Positions 1 to 8,230 of a DNA stretch of 64,000 nt are shown here, in pieces. The notes under the pieces are model-generated. The model did no database searches. It was not told the DNA's origin and saw only the letters and a program-made list of their open reading frames with translations. Location: positions 7,611 through 71,610 of the forward strand of contig JBLHKW010000003.1 in assembly GCA_047618565.1 (NCBI GenBank). The letters are read 5' to 3'. Source of the DNA: JBLHKW01 sp047618565 (lineage in GTDB: Bacteria > Planctomycetota > UBA1135 > GCA-002686595). The position numbers were made by a program, and so were the translations under genes. The stretch's first letter is position 1. Every line of letters starts with the position of its first letter.

Positions 1-1136
1 CCGACGCCCTCGGAAACCTGCAGTGGATCCCCGGCGGACAGCTCTCGACCATGTTGGGTCTGGTCGGTGCGACGATGGCGATCATCCACTTCCTGCCGAA
101 GTTCACCAAGGCCATCCCCTCGTCGCTCGCGGCCATCGTGGTCGTCACGCTGGTCGTGATCGGCCTCGACATCGAGTCGGCCAGCGTCGTGGATTACCTG
201 CGCACGATGACCCAGGACCCGGAAGCTTCCCTGGCGGGGGGGCTTCCGGCCTTCGGCATCCCGATGGTACCCTTCAATCTGGAGACCCTGCGCATCATCG
301 CGCCCTACGCCATCATCCTGGCGGGAGTGGGCCTGATCGAGTCCCTGCTGACGCTGACCCTGGTCGATGAGCTGACCGAGACCCGTGGCCGCGGCAACAA
401 GGAGTGTGTGGCCCAGGGTGCCGCCAACGTGGTCACCGGCTTCTTCGGGGGCATGGGCGGTTGCGCCATGATCGGCCAGAGCATGATCAACATCAACTCG
501 GGCGGCCGCGGTCGGCTCTCGGGTATCACGGCCTCCCTGATTTTGCTGGCCTTCGTCCTGATCGCGTCGCCGTTGATCGAGATGGTGCCCGTCGCCGCCC
601 TGGTTGGCGTCATGTTCATGGTCGTGCTCGGGACCTTCGAGTGGTCGAGCTTCCGGGTGATGCGTCAAGTGCCGCTGTCCGATGCCTTCGTGGTGGTGCT
701 GGTCTCGGCCGTGACCGTCTTCACCGACCTCGCCCTGGCGGTAGTGATCGGTGTGATCGTCTCCGCGCTCGTCTTTGCCTGGAAGCACGCCAAGGTCATG
801 CACGCCGTGCGCAGCGTGGACGACGAGGGATGCAAGGTCTACTCCCTGCGCGGCCCGCTCTTCTTCGGGTCGTGTCAGAGTTTCCTCGACCTCTTCGACC
901 CGAAGAATGATCCGAGCGAAATCGTGGTCGAGTTCGAGCACGCGCGCGTCTCCGACCACTCCGCCATCGAAGCCATCGACACCCTGGCCGAGCGTTATCT
1001 CAAGGTCGGCAAGAAGCTCCATCTGCGCCACCTGAGTGCCGACTGCAGGGCCCTCCTGCACCGCGCCAAAGGCCTGGTGGAGGTCAACGTCATCGAGGAC
1101 CCGGTCTACTTCGTGGCAGACGACGAGCTGGCGTAG
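1..1136 (+). CDS. SulP-family anion transporter, C-terminal part with STAS domain (5' truncated by window edge)
   Basis: The open frame runs in from the left edge (codons in phase with position 3) and ends at TAG 1134-1136, giving about 378 residues. The first two thirds are hydrophobic membrane segments with the SulP-type Gly-rich stretch GFFGGMGGCAMIGQS followed by NSGGRGRLSG. The last 110 residues form a cytoplasmic STAS domain (VYSLRGPLFFGS ... ARVSDHSAIEAID). SulP/SLC26 proteins move sulfate, bicarbonate or other anions across the inner membrane. Bicarbonate (BicA-like) or sulfate are both possible and the sequence does not decide. The N-terminal transport half lies outside the window. 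It converges on the histidine kinase gene with a 28-bp gap. Confidence 0.9.
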   Translation, partial: DALGNLQWIPGGQLSTMLGLVGATMAIIHFLPKFTKAIPSSLAAIVVVTLVVIGLDIESASVVDYLRTMTQDPEASLAGGLPAFGIPMVPFNLETLRIIAPYAIILAGVGLIESLLTLTLVDELTETRGRGNKECVAQGAANVVTGFFGGMGGCAMIGQSMININSGGRGRLSGITASLILLAFVLIASPLIEMVPVAALVGVMFMVVLGTFEWSSFRVMRQVPLSDAFVVVLVSAVTVFTDLALAVVIGVIVSALVFAWKHAKVMHAVRSVDDEGCKVYSLRGPLFFGSCQSFLDLFDPKNDPSEIVVEFEHARVSDHSAIEAIDTLAERYLKVGKKLHLRHLSADCRALLHRAKGLVEVNVIEDPVYFVADDELA

Positions 1137-1164
1137 GCCGATCAGCCGGCGCAGCGTTTCGCGC

Positions 1165-3114
1165 TTAGCTGCGAGGTCCCAGCTCCGAGGACCACCGTGA
1201 GTCTGTCGGTTGCGGTGGCGGTTTGGGCGCCTGCTGGGACGGGATGAAATCGTCTCCTGCGGGAGGGCGTGCCTGACCCATCGCCTCGCGGATGGCCGCG
1301 AGCAGCCCCGAGGTGCTGTATGGCTTCTGGAGGAAGCCCGCGAGTCCGTCGAGTGCGTGCTCGGCGCGCGTACTCGACTCTTCGTAGCCGCTGCTCATCA
1401 ACACGCACACGTTGGGGTCCAGTGCACGCAGCTCGCGGAAGGCCATCTCGCCGTTCATTTTCGGCATCGTCATGTCGAGCAGTACCGCGTCGAACCCGCC
1501 CGCCTGGCCGCTGTACACCTCGATGGCGCGGCGGCCGTCCTCGGCCACGCTGACCTCGAAGCCTGCGCGCTCCAGCGCGCATCTTGCGACGTTCCGCACG
1601 GCCTCCTCATCATCCACGACGAGGATCGTACCCCGCAGCGGGGCGCTGGCTGCCGGCTTGCCCGCTCCGGAGCTGTCCTTGCGGTCGACGGCGCGGTCGC
1701 TGGCCGGCAGGCTCACGCGCACCTCAGTGCCCATTCCCGGCGCGCTCTCCACCGTTATGCTTCCCAGGTGGCTGCGTACGATGCCGAGCACGGCCGCAAG
1801 GCCAAGTCCGCGGCCCGTGAACTTGGTCGTGAAGAAGGGCTCGAAGAGCCTCAGCCGTACGTCATCGGTCATGCCCGTGCCCGTATCGCGGACACTCAAC
1901 CATACGTAGCGCCCTTCCGCGGGAGGCGTCCCGACAAGGTCGTTGGCTTTCAGTTCGTCAGCCGTGAAGTGACCTGAGCCGGTACTGATGAGCACGTCGT
2001 GATGGGCTCCATTCGCGGCCTCCGCTGCGTTGACGACGAGGTTCATGATGACCTGTTGGATCTGCGTCTCGTCGGCCTCTATCGATGGCAGGTCATCCGC
2101 CAGCTCGTATCGCAGGGCGATGCCCTGGGCCGACATCCCCAGCAGGGGAGCCGATCCACGGACGCAATCCGAGAGGTCGAGTACGGACACGCTGAAGTGA
2201 CCGCGGCCCGAGTAGGCCAGCAGTTTGGAACACAGGTCGGCTGCACGCCGGGCCGCAGAACGGATGTTCTCCAGGTTCGCCAGGGTGTCTCCCTCCTGCC
2301 GATCCAGATCCTCGCCCACGAGGTCCGCCGCGGCCAGAATGGGTACCAGGAGGTTGTTGAAGTCGTGCGCGATGCCGCCCGCCAGGATGCCCAGGCTCTC
2401 GAGCTTCTGGGTGTGCAGGATGTTCGCCTCGAGCTCGCGCTGCTTGCGCTCCGAATTCAGGCGGTCAGTGATGTCCGTCGAGATTCCACACACGGCGTAG
2501 ATCTCACCGTTGCGATGGCGGAGCGGGAACTTGACGGACATGTAATCCCGGATACTGCCGTCCCGTCTGGGCGCGCGTTCATCGAGCTGCAATTCCACGC
2601 CGAGGGTGGCAACCTTGATGTCGTTGCGGCGGAACGACTCTGCAGTGGCGCGTGGGAAGAGGTCGAAGTCGGTCTTGCCGGCAACCTCGTGGCGGTTGAT
2701 TCCGAGCATCTCCTCGTACGTCCGGTTGATCAGGACGTAATGGCCCTCGGTATCCTTGGTGTAGATGACGGCCGCGGTGTTGTCGATGATCGCCTGCAGG
2801 CGCTCCTCACTCTCTTGCGCGCTGGCACGGGAACTCACGAGCTCGCGAAAGTAAGGCGCGATGAGTGCGATGCCGGTGACCATCATCACCGAGATGGACA
2901 GCGCGACCAGTTCGGCCACCACGTCGGTCCTGACCTCCGTGGCCGAGAAGAAAATGCGCGACAGGGTGATCGAGCGCCGCACCGCCATGAGCAAGACGGC
3001 CGTCGCGATCAGGAACCAGGCAGCTCGGCGCTGGGTGATCCACACCAGCCGCATCGCCAGACCTCCGGCGAGAAACTGCAGCAGGGTCGAGATACCGAGG
3101 ATGAACTCCGCCAT
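1165..3114 (-). CDS. hybrid PAS sensor histidine kinase with C-terminal receiver domain
   Basis: A 649-residue protein. Residues 1-95 carry about three membrane segments. Residues about 104-220 are a PAS domain (IIDNTAAVIYTKDTEG, ending in the PAC pattern GISTDITDR). The HisKA dimerisation segment has GGIAHDFNN with phospho-acceptor His250. The ATPase domain follows with N-box NLVVNAAEA, G1 box DTGTGM and G2 box GRGLGLAAV. A receiver domain spans about 495-615 (VVDDEEAVR, phospho-acceptor Asp547 in LLDMTMP, Lys597 in LQKPY). No output regulator is adjacent, so it is an orphan hybrid kinase that probably passes phosphate to a distant HPt or regulator. The signal it senses is unknown. The order PAS-HisKA-HATPase-REC is typical of this class. 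Confidence 0.92.
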   Translation of the reverse strand: MAEFILGISTLLQFLAGGLAMRLVWITQRRAAWFLIATAVLLMAVRRSITLSRIFFSATEVRTDVVAELVALSISVMMVTGIALIAPYFRELVSSRASAQESEERLQAIIDNTAAVIYTKDTEGHYVLINRTYEEMLGINRHEVAGKTDFDLFPRATAESFRRNDIKVATLGVELQLDERAPRRDGSIRDYMSVKFPLRHRNGEIYAVCGISTDITDRLNSERKQRELEANILHTQKLESLGILAGGIAHDFNNLLVPILAAADLVGEDLDRQEGDTLANLENIRSAARRAADLCSKLLAYSGRGHFSVSVLDLSDCVRGSAPLLGMSAQGIALRYELADDLPSIEADETQIQQVIMNLVVNAAEAANGAHHDVLISTGSGHFTADELKANDLVGTPPAEGRYVWLSVRDTGTGMTDDVRLRLFEPFFTTKFTGRGLGLAAVLGIVRSHLGSITVESAPGMGTEVRVSLPASDRAVDRKDSSGAGKPAASAPLRGTILVVDDEEAVRNVARCALERAGFEVSVAEDGRRAIEVYSGQAGGFDAVLLDMTMPKMNGEMAFRELRALDPNVCVLMSSGYEESSTRAEHALDGLAGFLQKPYSTSGLLAAIREAMGQARPPAGDDFIPSQQAPKPPPQPTDSRWSSELGPRS

Positions 3115-3244
3115 GGAGTGGTTTGTAACACACTGTGCGAGAAAGCTCCCCGGCGCTTTCCTCGCAGCCTCGCCCGCTCATCTGCACGGGGATGACGGGC
3201 TCTCGCGTGGGGCCGTCCACGTACCTGCGGGTCGCCTGGCGGTT

Positions 3245-3267
3245 CCCCGCGGCCGATCGTCGCGGGG
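3245..3267 (-). terminator. hairpin just after the beta-lactamase-fold gene
   Basis: A 7-bp GC stem (ccccgcg / cgcgggg) with a 9-nt loop starts eight bases beyond the stop codon of the upstream minus-strand gene. No U-tract follows, so termination is only suggested by position. Confidence 0.3.
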
Positions 3268-3274
3268 GTAAGGG

Positions 3275-4762
3275 TCAACCCTGATCGAGCAAGACTCGCA
3301 TGATTTCCTGGCCGATACTCTCGAGCTGTGCGCCCTCGGTGTTGGACATCAAGGCGACCGCGAGGCCTGCTTCCGGAGCGCAAACGAGGAATGTGCGCGT
3401 GCGTCGCTGGGCGCCACCGTGGGACACGAGCAGCTGACCCTCGTGTCGCGCGATCCTGAAGCCCAGGGCGTAACCGGATGTCTCGCCGCCGCGGGTCACC
3501 TGTGGTGTCCACAGGAGTTCGCGCGTCTCCTCGTCCAGGAGATACTCGTCGCACAGGCCCGCGCCGAAACGGCCGAGGTCGGTGACCGTGGACTGGAAGC
3601 CGCCGCCCGCCAGCTTCCACGCGACGTTCGAGTCGCCGGAGTTGAAGAAGCGACCATCGGCGGTCACGCGATAGCCCGTGGTGCGCGCGTCCCGCGGCGC
3701 GCTCGGGTCGTCGTTCTCGAGGCTCTTCATCTCGAACGGGCCGCTCACGAGGCGCTGGACCTCGCCCAGGTAGCCGCGTTTCGAGCTGCGTTCGATCACC
3801 GCGCCGACCAGGGCGTACCCGTGGGTGCTGTAGGAGAACCGGGTGCCGGGTTCGTGGATGAGCGGAGCGGCACGGAACATGTCGATCGCCCTGACCGGGT
3901 CACGGAAGGGGAATTCGACGCCGTAGTCGACACGGGTGACCGTCGGCATGTGCGCGTAGTGGGGCAGGCCGCCAAGATGGCCGAGCAGAAGGCGCGTGGT
4001 CACGACGTGTTTCTTCTTGGGGAATTCGGGTACCCGTTCGCGCACGTCCTGGTCCAGGTCGAGCACGCCCTCGACCGCCAGCTTGGCCGACACCAGGCCC
4101 GTGATCGACTTGGAGATCGAGCCCCAGCGAAAGAGGGTGCTGTCCGTGACGGGTATCTGCCGTTCCACATCGCTCCAGCCCCAGGAGCGTGAATCCAGCA
4201 CGGCTCCATCGATGACGACCGCCAGGGCCAGTCCAACCATCGGGCCAGCGCTCATCGCGGCGCTCACGCGTGCGTCTATCGGCTCCAGCCAGACCTCGGG
4301 CAACCCGTCGATGCTGACCTCGCTCGGCCGCTGCGCGGGCATGACGACCTCGAAGTGGAGGTCGTCGGCCCAGCGCTCGGCCGTGCGATGGAAATCCAAC
4401 GAGACCGGGATGCCCCCGTAATCCAGCACTCCGAAGAGCTGCCCCTCGCCCTTGCTGGTCAGTCGGAACGAGCTGATGCCGCTGCCGAAATCGCATCCGA
4501 GATCCAATTCCTCACCACCGGCCGTGCCAAGAAGCAGTCCTGGCCCGACCATGTCGCCATCGAGGGCGCCGTGCCAGCTGCCATCGGCGCCCTGCTCGAG
4601 GCCGAAGCGAATTTCGAGCGGGCGCGGGTCAAACGGCGCGCTGAACTGCCCCGCCCAGCTCCCGGTGAATGCGTCACTCGCGCCCGCGAGGGCTCCGGGT
4701 GAGGAGACGAAGAACGGGATCGCGACGAGGGCCAGGAGCTTGGGTCGAGCGGCGTGCAGCAT
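3275..4762 (-). CDS. exported serine beta-lactamase-fold hydrolase (class C / PBP-like)
   Basis: The chosen start (4762) gives 495 residues beginning MLHAARPKLLALVAIPFF, a Sec signal peptide ending near ALA-GAS. The open frame extends to 4921, but that part is not signal-like. After an N-terminal beta-rich region of about 150 residues comes the serine hydrolase domain: S215-I-S-K218 (SxxK), a Tyr motif Y311-S-T (the usual Asn of YxN is Thr here), and SHGG at 447-450 in the position of the KTG/HxG motif. The family includes esterases, D-aminopeptidases, DD-peptidases and AmpC. The substrate cannot be read from sequence. It is probably periplasmic. It is transcribed towards the histidine kinase with a 160-bp gap, so co-transcription is uncertain. 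Confidence 0.85.
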   Translation of the reverse strand: MLHAARPKLLALVAIPFFVSSPGALAGASDAFTGSWAGQFSAPFDPRPLEIRFGLEQGADGSWHGALDGDMVGPGLLLGTAGGEELDLGCDFGSGISSFRLTSKGEGQLFGVLDYGGIPVSLDFHRTAERWADDLHFEVVMPAQRPSEVSIDGLPEVWLEPIDARVSAAMSAGPMVGLALAVVIDGAVLDSRSWGWSDVERQIPVTDSTLFRWGSISKSITGLVSAKLAVEGVLDLDQDVRERVPEFPKKKHVVTTRLLLGHLGGLPHYAHMPTVTRVDYGVEFPFRDPVRAIDMFRAAPLIHEPGTRFSYSTHGYALVGAVIERSSKRGYLGEVQRLVSGPFEMKSLENDDPSAPRDARTTGYRVTADGRFFNSGDSNVAWKLAGGGFQSTVTDLGRFGAGLCDEYLLDEETRELLWTPQVTRGGETSGYALGFRIARHEGQLLVSHGGAQRRTRTFLVCAPEAGLAVALMSNTEGAQLESIGQEIMRVLLDQG

Positions 4763-4924
4763 GGGAGGGCGTTCGGTTGTGCGAATGGAGACGGGTCGGC
4801 GCGCAGGCCGGGATGCCCTCTCGCGTGTGCGGTAGGTCCGCGGTTGTACGGTGCGGGGCAGTGATATTTCTGAAGCCGGTGCCCGGGTAACCAACTGGTC
4901 GAACAACCATGCGGCGGCCATCGT

Positions 4925-5021
4925 CGCGGACGAACTCTACTGGCAGCTCTGGTATCGCGACGGAGCGGGCGGACTGAGCGGCTTCAACCTGTCGGACGGG
5001 TTGCACGTGACCTCGTTCTCT
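4925..5021 (+). pseudogene. relic of a secreted-protein C-terminal module
   Basis: One frame of the 345-bp gap 4763-5107 encodes YWQLWYRDGAGGLSGFNLSDG followed by LHVTSFSD. This closely matches the last residues of the secreted propeller protein at 62139-63728 (FQFWFRDTAGPGGTGFNLTDG, then LAVTF). Here the sequence reads through the place where the intact copy stops, and no signal peptide or upstream part of the module is present in any frame. It therefore looks like a decayed 3' end of a lost secreted-protein gene. The rest of the gap holds only the 5' flanks of the two divergent neighbours. Confidence 0.5.
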
Positions 5022-5107
5022 GATCGCTGGTGTACCCGCCGCTGCATGCGCGGCGGCGGAAGCGTAGGATGGGCTGGGTTCAGACCCGATCATCAAGGAG
5101 GAATGAC

Positions 5108-5884
5108 ATGACCACGCGCCCTACCCCCGGAACGTTTTGCTGGTTCGAGTGCGGCAGCACCGATGCCGCGGCTGCAAAGACGTTCTATACGGAGCTGTTC
5201 GACTGGAGCGCGATGGACGTTCCGATGCCGGGTGACGTAGGCGGGAGCTACACGCTGCTCAAGGCGGGCGATAAGGACATCGCCGGCCTGTACCCGCTCG
5301 TCGGCCCGCATTTTGAGGGCGTGCCTTCCCACTGGGCCACCTACGTGGCCGTGGAGAGCACGGACGACTCCAACGCGCGTGCGCTGTCCCTCGGCGCCAC
5401 ATCGGTACTCCCGCCCATGGATGTGCCCGGCGTGGGACGCATCGCCATGGTGACGGATCCTACCGGAGCCAACATCGCCATGTTTCAGGCCGGTGAGCAC
5501 TGCGGCTCGTCGGAGGACGGACCCTTCGGCTGGAGTGAGCTCGCCACGCGCGACACGAAGGCCGCCGGGGTGTTCTATTCGGAGCTGTTCGGCTGGACGC
5601 TGAAGACCGATGACGGACCCATGCAGTACACGGAGTTCCAGGTGGAGGGGCGCTCCATCGGGGGCATGCTGGCCATGACCGAGCAGCACGGAGACGCGCC
5701 GGCGCACTGGATGCCGTACGTCATGGTCGGTGACTGCAACGCCACGGCCGCCAAGGCGGGCGAGCTGGGCGCAACCACCTACGTCCCTCCGAACGACATT
5801 CCCAACGTGGGACGCTTCGCGGTCTTCGCGGACCCCACGGGGGCGACCCTGGCCATGATCCAGCTGGACGGGAAGCACTGCTAG
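5108..5884 (+). CDS. two-domain VOC (glyoxalase/bleomycin-resistance-like) protein
   Basis: A 258-residue protein starting at ATG 5108, seven bases after a full Shine-Dalgarno AAGGAGG (5095-5101), which decides the start. It contains two tandem VOC modules (about 1-125 and 130-258). Each opens with a similar pattern (GTFCWFECGSTD / GPFGWSELATRD, then FYTELFDW / FYSELFGW) and ends in DPTGANIAMFQ / DPTGATLAMIQ. The internal duplication gives the paired beta-alpha-beta-beta-beta fold of the superfamily. Family members include glyoxalases, dioxygenases and drug-binding proteins, and the ligand here is unknown. It converges on the S1 protein gene across a strong hairpin. Confidence 0.88.
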   Translation: MTTRPTPGTFCWFECGSTDAAAAKTFYTELFDWSAMDVPMPGDVGGSYTLLKAGDKDIAGLYPLVGPHFEGVPSHWATYVAVESTDDSNARALSLGATSVLPPMDVPGVGRIAMVTDPTGANIAMFQAGEHCGSSEDGPFGWSELATRDTKAAGVFYSELFGWTLKTDDGPMQYTEFQVEGRSIGGMLAMTEQHGDAPAHWMPYVMVGDCNATAAKAGELGATTYVPPNDIPNVGRFAVFADPTGATLAMIQLDGKHC

Positions 5885-5914
5885 CAGCACGCGACCACGA
5901 GCCAGCGTTCAGCC

Positions 5915-5945
5915 TCGTGCGGGCCGCAGCACGCGGCCCGCACGA
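5915..5945. terminator. perfect hairpin between convergent genes
   Basis: A 13-bp perfect stem (tcgtgcgggccgc / gcggcccgcacga) with a 5-nt loop lies between the convergent stop codons of the VOC and S1 genes. It has no T-run on either side, so it would act as a bidirectional, U-less terminator. Confidence 0.55.
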
Positions 5946-5951
5946 CCTGTG

Positions 5952-7172
5952 CTACTTCTTCTTGAACGCGTCCTTGAAGATCGATCCCAGGTTCGTGGAG
6001 ATCCCGCCCGAAGCTTTCTTCAGGGCTTCGTCGATGACCTCGGAGTCGACCGAGTCCTCGGAGCCGATGACGGCGCCGCGCGAGTCGAGCTTCGACAGGG
6101 AGATGCGCTGCGCGGACGGGTCGATCTCCTGCACGCGCACGCTGACCTCGTCGCCCAGCTTGAGGTGGTCCTGGATGCGGCGCACGCGTTCCGGGCCGAG
6201 CTGGGAGACGTGCAAGAGGCCTTCGATTCCGGGCTCGAGTTCGATGAAGGCGCCGAAGTCCATGAGGCGCATGACCTTGCCGGGGTAGACGGCGTCGATG
6301 TTGTACTTGTAGTCGACGTCGGCCCAGGGGTCGGGCTCGAGCTGCTTCATGCCGAGGCTGATGCGGCGGCCGCCCTCGGTGATCTGCAGCACCTGGACCT
6401 TGACCTCTTGACCCTTCTTCAGGAGGTCGGCCGGGTTCTCGACGCGCTTGCGGGAGATGTTCGAGACGTGCACCATGCCCTCGAGGCCGTTGTCAATGTC
6501 GACGAAGGCTCCGAAGGCCTCGACGCGCGTGACCTTGCCGTTCAAAACCATGCCGGGCTGGAACTTGTCGGCACTTTCGGAGCGCGCCTTGTCGCGGTCG
6601 CGCTCGAGTTGCTTGCGGCGCGAGAGGACGACGCGCTTGCGCTCGCGGTTGATCTCGAGCACCTCGGCCAGGATGGTCTGGCCGATGTAGGCGGCGATGT
6701 CCTCGTTGCGGTCGAGGGAGACCTGGCTCGAGGGCATGAAGGCGCTGTTCGAACCGATCTTCAGTTCCAGGCCGCCCTGGTTCTGGCCGGTGACGCGCGC
6801 CTTGACCGTCGAGCCTACCGACAGCTCGTTCCAGCTCGCGATGGCCTTGGCGTCGCGCATGGACAGCAGCCAGAGCTCGTCCTCGCGGCCGCGCAGGGTG
6901 AACTGGTGCTTGCTCCCGAGCTCCGGCTTCTCGTCGAACTCGCGCAGGGAGACGACGCCTTGCATGCGCGGTCCGAGCTCGACGATCACGTCGTCGCCCG
7001 AGATGCCCTGGATGATGCCCGTGTAGAGGCGCTCCTTGGAGTCGCCCTTCCTCGGTCCGCCGCTGGCGGGGAGTTCATCGGTGGGGGTGAGGGACTGGAG
7101 GTCGACGCCGTCGAGGGCTGCTTCGATCTCGGCGTCCAGGCCGCCGCTGGGGCCGTTGGGTTCGGGGGTCAT
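5952..7172 (-). CDS. rpsA: S1 RNA-binding domain protein, ribosomal protein bS1-like
   Basis: A 406-residue protein with four S1/OB-fold repeats. The first two are divergent (GIIQGISGDDVIVELGPRMQG; VKARVTGQNQGGLELKIG). The last two are canonical (GKVTRVEAFGAFVDIDNGLEG then MVHVSNIS; GKVMRLMDFGAFIELEPGIEG then LLHVSQLG). A linker with ERKRVVLSRRKQLERD separates the halves. Proteobacterial S1 has six domains. Four-to-five-domain versions are found in many other phyla, where they help mRNA binding on the 30S subunit. The gene stands alone between convergent and divergent neighbours. The gene symbol is given by architecture. A paralogous S1-domain RNA-binding protein is the main alternative. Confidence 0.8.
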   Translation of the reverse strand: MTPEPNGPSGGLDAEIEAALDGVDLQSLTPTDELPASGGPRKGDSKERLYTGIIQGISGDDVIVELGPRMQGVVSLREFDEKPELGSKHQFTLRGREDELWLLSMRDAKAIASWNELSVGSTVKARVTGQNQGGLELKIGSNSAFMPSSQVSLDRNEDIAAYIGQTILAEVLEINRERKRVVLSRRKQLERDRDKARSESADKFQPGMVLNGKVTRVEAFGAFVDIDNGLEGMVHVSNISRKRVENPADLLKKGQEVKVQVLQITEGGRRISLGMKQLEPDPWADVDYKYNIDAVYPGKVMRLMDFGAFIELEPGIEGLLHVSQLGPERVRRIQDHLKLGDEVSVRVQEIDPSAQRISLSKLDSRGAVIGSEDSVDSEVIDEALKKASGGISTNLGSIFKDAFKKK

Positions 7173-7248
7173 GACTGGCTCGGATAGTTGGGTATGGGAG
7201 CCAACAATCCTAGCAGGCCACGGCGGTCCTGGCGATCCCAGGGGTCTT

Positions 7249-7426
7249 CTAGCAGGCCGTTGAAAAACTCCCTACTCGACTTCGCCCTCTCCGTCGCCGC
7301 TGCGTCGTGCTCGTCGAGCCGTGTTCAGCGGCCCTACAGGGCCGCTTCCGCCGTCTCGACTTCGCACTCCTTGCTGCGACGAAGATGGCTTCGTCTCGCT
7401 ACGGGACTTTTTTCAACGGCCTGCTA
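7249..7426. repeat. CTAG-bounded palindromic repeat (MITE-like), family A
   Basis: The 178-bp element has terminal inverted repeats of 19 identical bases, CTAGCAGGCCGTTGAAAAA at 7249-7267 and its complement ending at 7426. The centre contains a 9-bp perfect hairpin with a 2-nt loop (7327-7346) and further imperfect pairing between the arms. It has no coding capacity that looks real. Both ends are the tetranucleotide CTAG, fitting a target-site duplication or a palindromic target. The right CTAG contains the TAG stop codon of the SDR gene. A partial echo of the terminus (tagcaggcc) lies at 7211-7219. Confidence 0.75.
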
Positions 7427-8164
7427 GGTGCGATGGACGTCCCGGGTCGAGGACTGATCCGTGGGCCAGAGGACGATCTCTCCGATGTTCACGTGGGCGG
7501 GGCGGCTGACCGCGAAGAGGACCGCCTCGGCCACATCCTCGGGTTTGAGGGCCTGCATACCCTTGTATACGGACTCTGCCTGGCCCTGGTCGCCGCGCAT
7601 GCGGACCAGGCTGAACTCGCTCTCGACCATGCCCGGATCCACGGTCGTGAAGCGAATCCCGTGGCCGCCGGCGTCGAGGCGCATGGCCTCGTACAGGGCG
7701 CGCACGGCGAATTTGCTCGCGTTGTAGACGTTTCCGCCCGGGTAGACCTGGCGCCCGGCCACGCTGCCGAGCAGGACCACGTCGCCGCCTCTGGCCTGGA
7801 TCAGGCCCGGCAGGGCGGCGCGCAGGACGTGCAGGACGCCCTTGACGTTGGTGTCGAGGACGACCGACCAATCCGCGGGGTCCCCGTCCTGCAGGCTCTC
7901 GGTGCCGATCGCCAGGCCGGCGCCGGCGATGACCAGGTCGGGCTGGGCGGCCTCGATCGCTGCCCGCACGGCATCCGCGTCCCGGACGTCGAGGGTCACC
8001 GCCTGGGCCCCTTCGAGCTGGTCGGCGAGTGCCTGGATGCGGTCCGTGCGTCGGGCTGCGAGCACCACCTGGGCGCCTGCGGAGGACAGCGAACGGGCTA
8101 TGGCGGCTCCGATGCCGGCCGATGCACCGGTGATGAAGGCCTTGCGGCCGGCTAGCGTTTGCAT
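7424..8164 (-). CDS. short-chain dehydrogenase/reductase (SDR), YdfG-like
   Basis: A 246-residue classical SDR. The nucleotide-binding motif TGASAGIG is at 13-20, NAG-equivalent VIAGAGLAIG near 79-88, catalytic Ser134 (LLGSVAG), and Y147-N-A-S-K151 (YxxxK). Arg-rich ARRTDR after the second strand suggests NADP(H) preference. Family members reduce or oxidise small alcohols, 3-hydroxy acids or sugars. The substrate is not readable. The TAG stop is inside the terminal CTAG of repeat family A, yet the C-terminus (IGEIVLWPTDQ plus nine residues) looks complete. A perfect AAGGAGGTG sits about 36 bases upstream of the assigned ATG, too far for normal use, so an unrecognised upstream start is possible. 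Confidence 0.9.
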   Translation of the reverse strand: MQTLAGRKAFITGASAGIGAAIARSLSSAGAQVVLAARRTDRIQALADQLEGAQAVTLDVRDADAVRAAIEAAQPDLVIAGAGLAIGTESLQDGDPADWSVVLDTNVKGVLHVLRAALPGLIQARGGDVVLLGSVAGRQVYPGGNVYNASKFAVRALYEAMRLDAGGHGIRFTTVDPGMVESEFSLVRMRGDQGQAESVYKGMQALKPEDVAEAVLFAVSRPAHVNIGEIVLWPTDQSSTRDVHRT

Positions 8165-8230
8165 GCTGAGCAGGCTACCCGGCGCGGACCGGGTCCAGCC
8201 ACCTCCTTGTCATGAATCGCCCCATGTCCG

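Noticed and set aside
305..619. Minus-strand open frame inside the SulP gene
   Set aside because: It is antisense to a strongly conserved transporter domain and has no family motif or ribosome site. Such long antisense frames are expected at this GC content.
1999..3195. 398-codon plus-strand open frame opposite the histidine kinase
   Set aside because: The minus-strand frame carries all kinase motifs; the plus frame is its shadow with His/Asp/Val-rich nonsense composition.
5949..7187. 412-codon frame opposite the S1 protein
   Set aside because: Four S1 repeats are read on the minus strand; the opposite frame is rich in D/L/V/H repeats that mirror the S1 codons.
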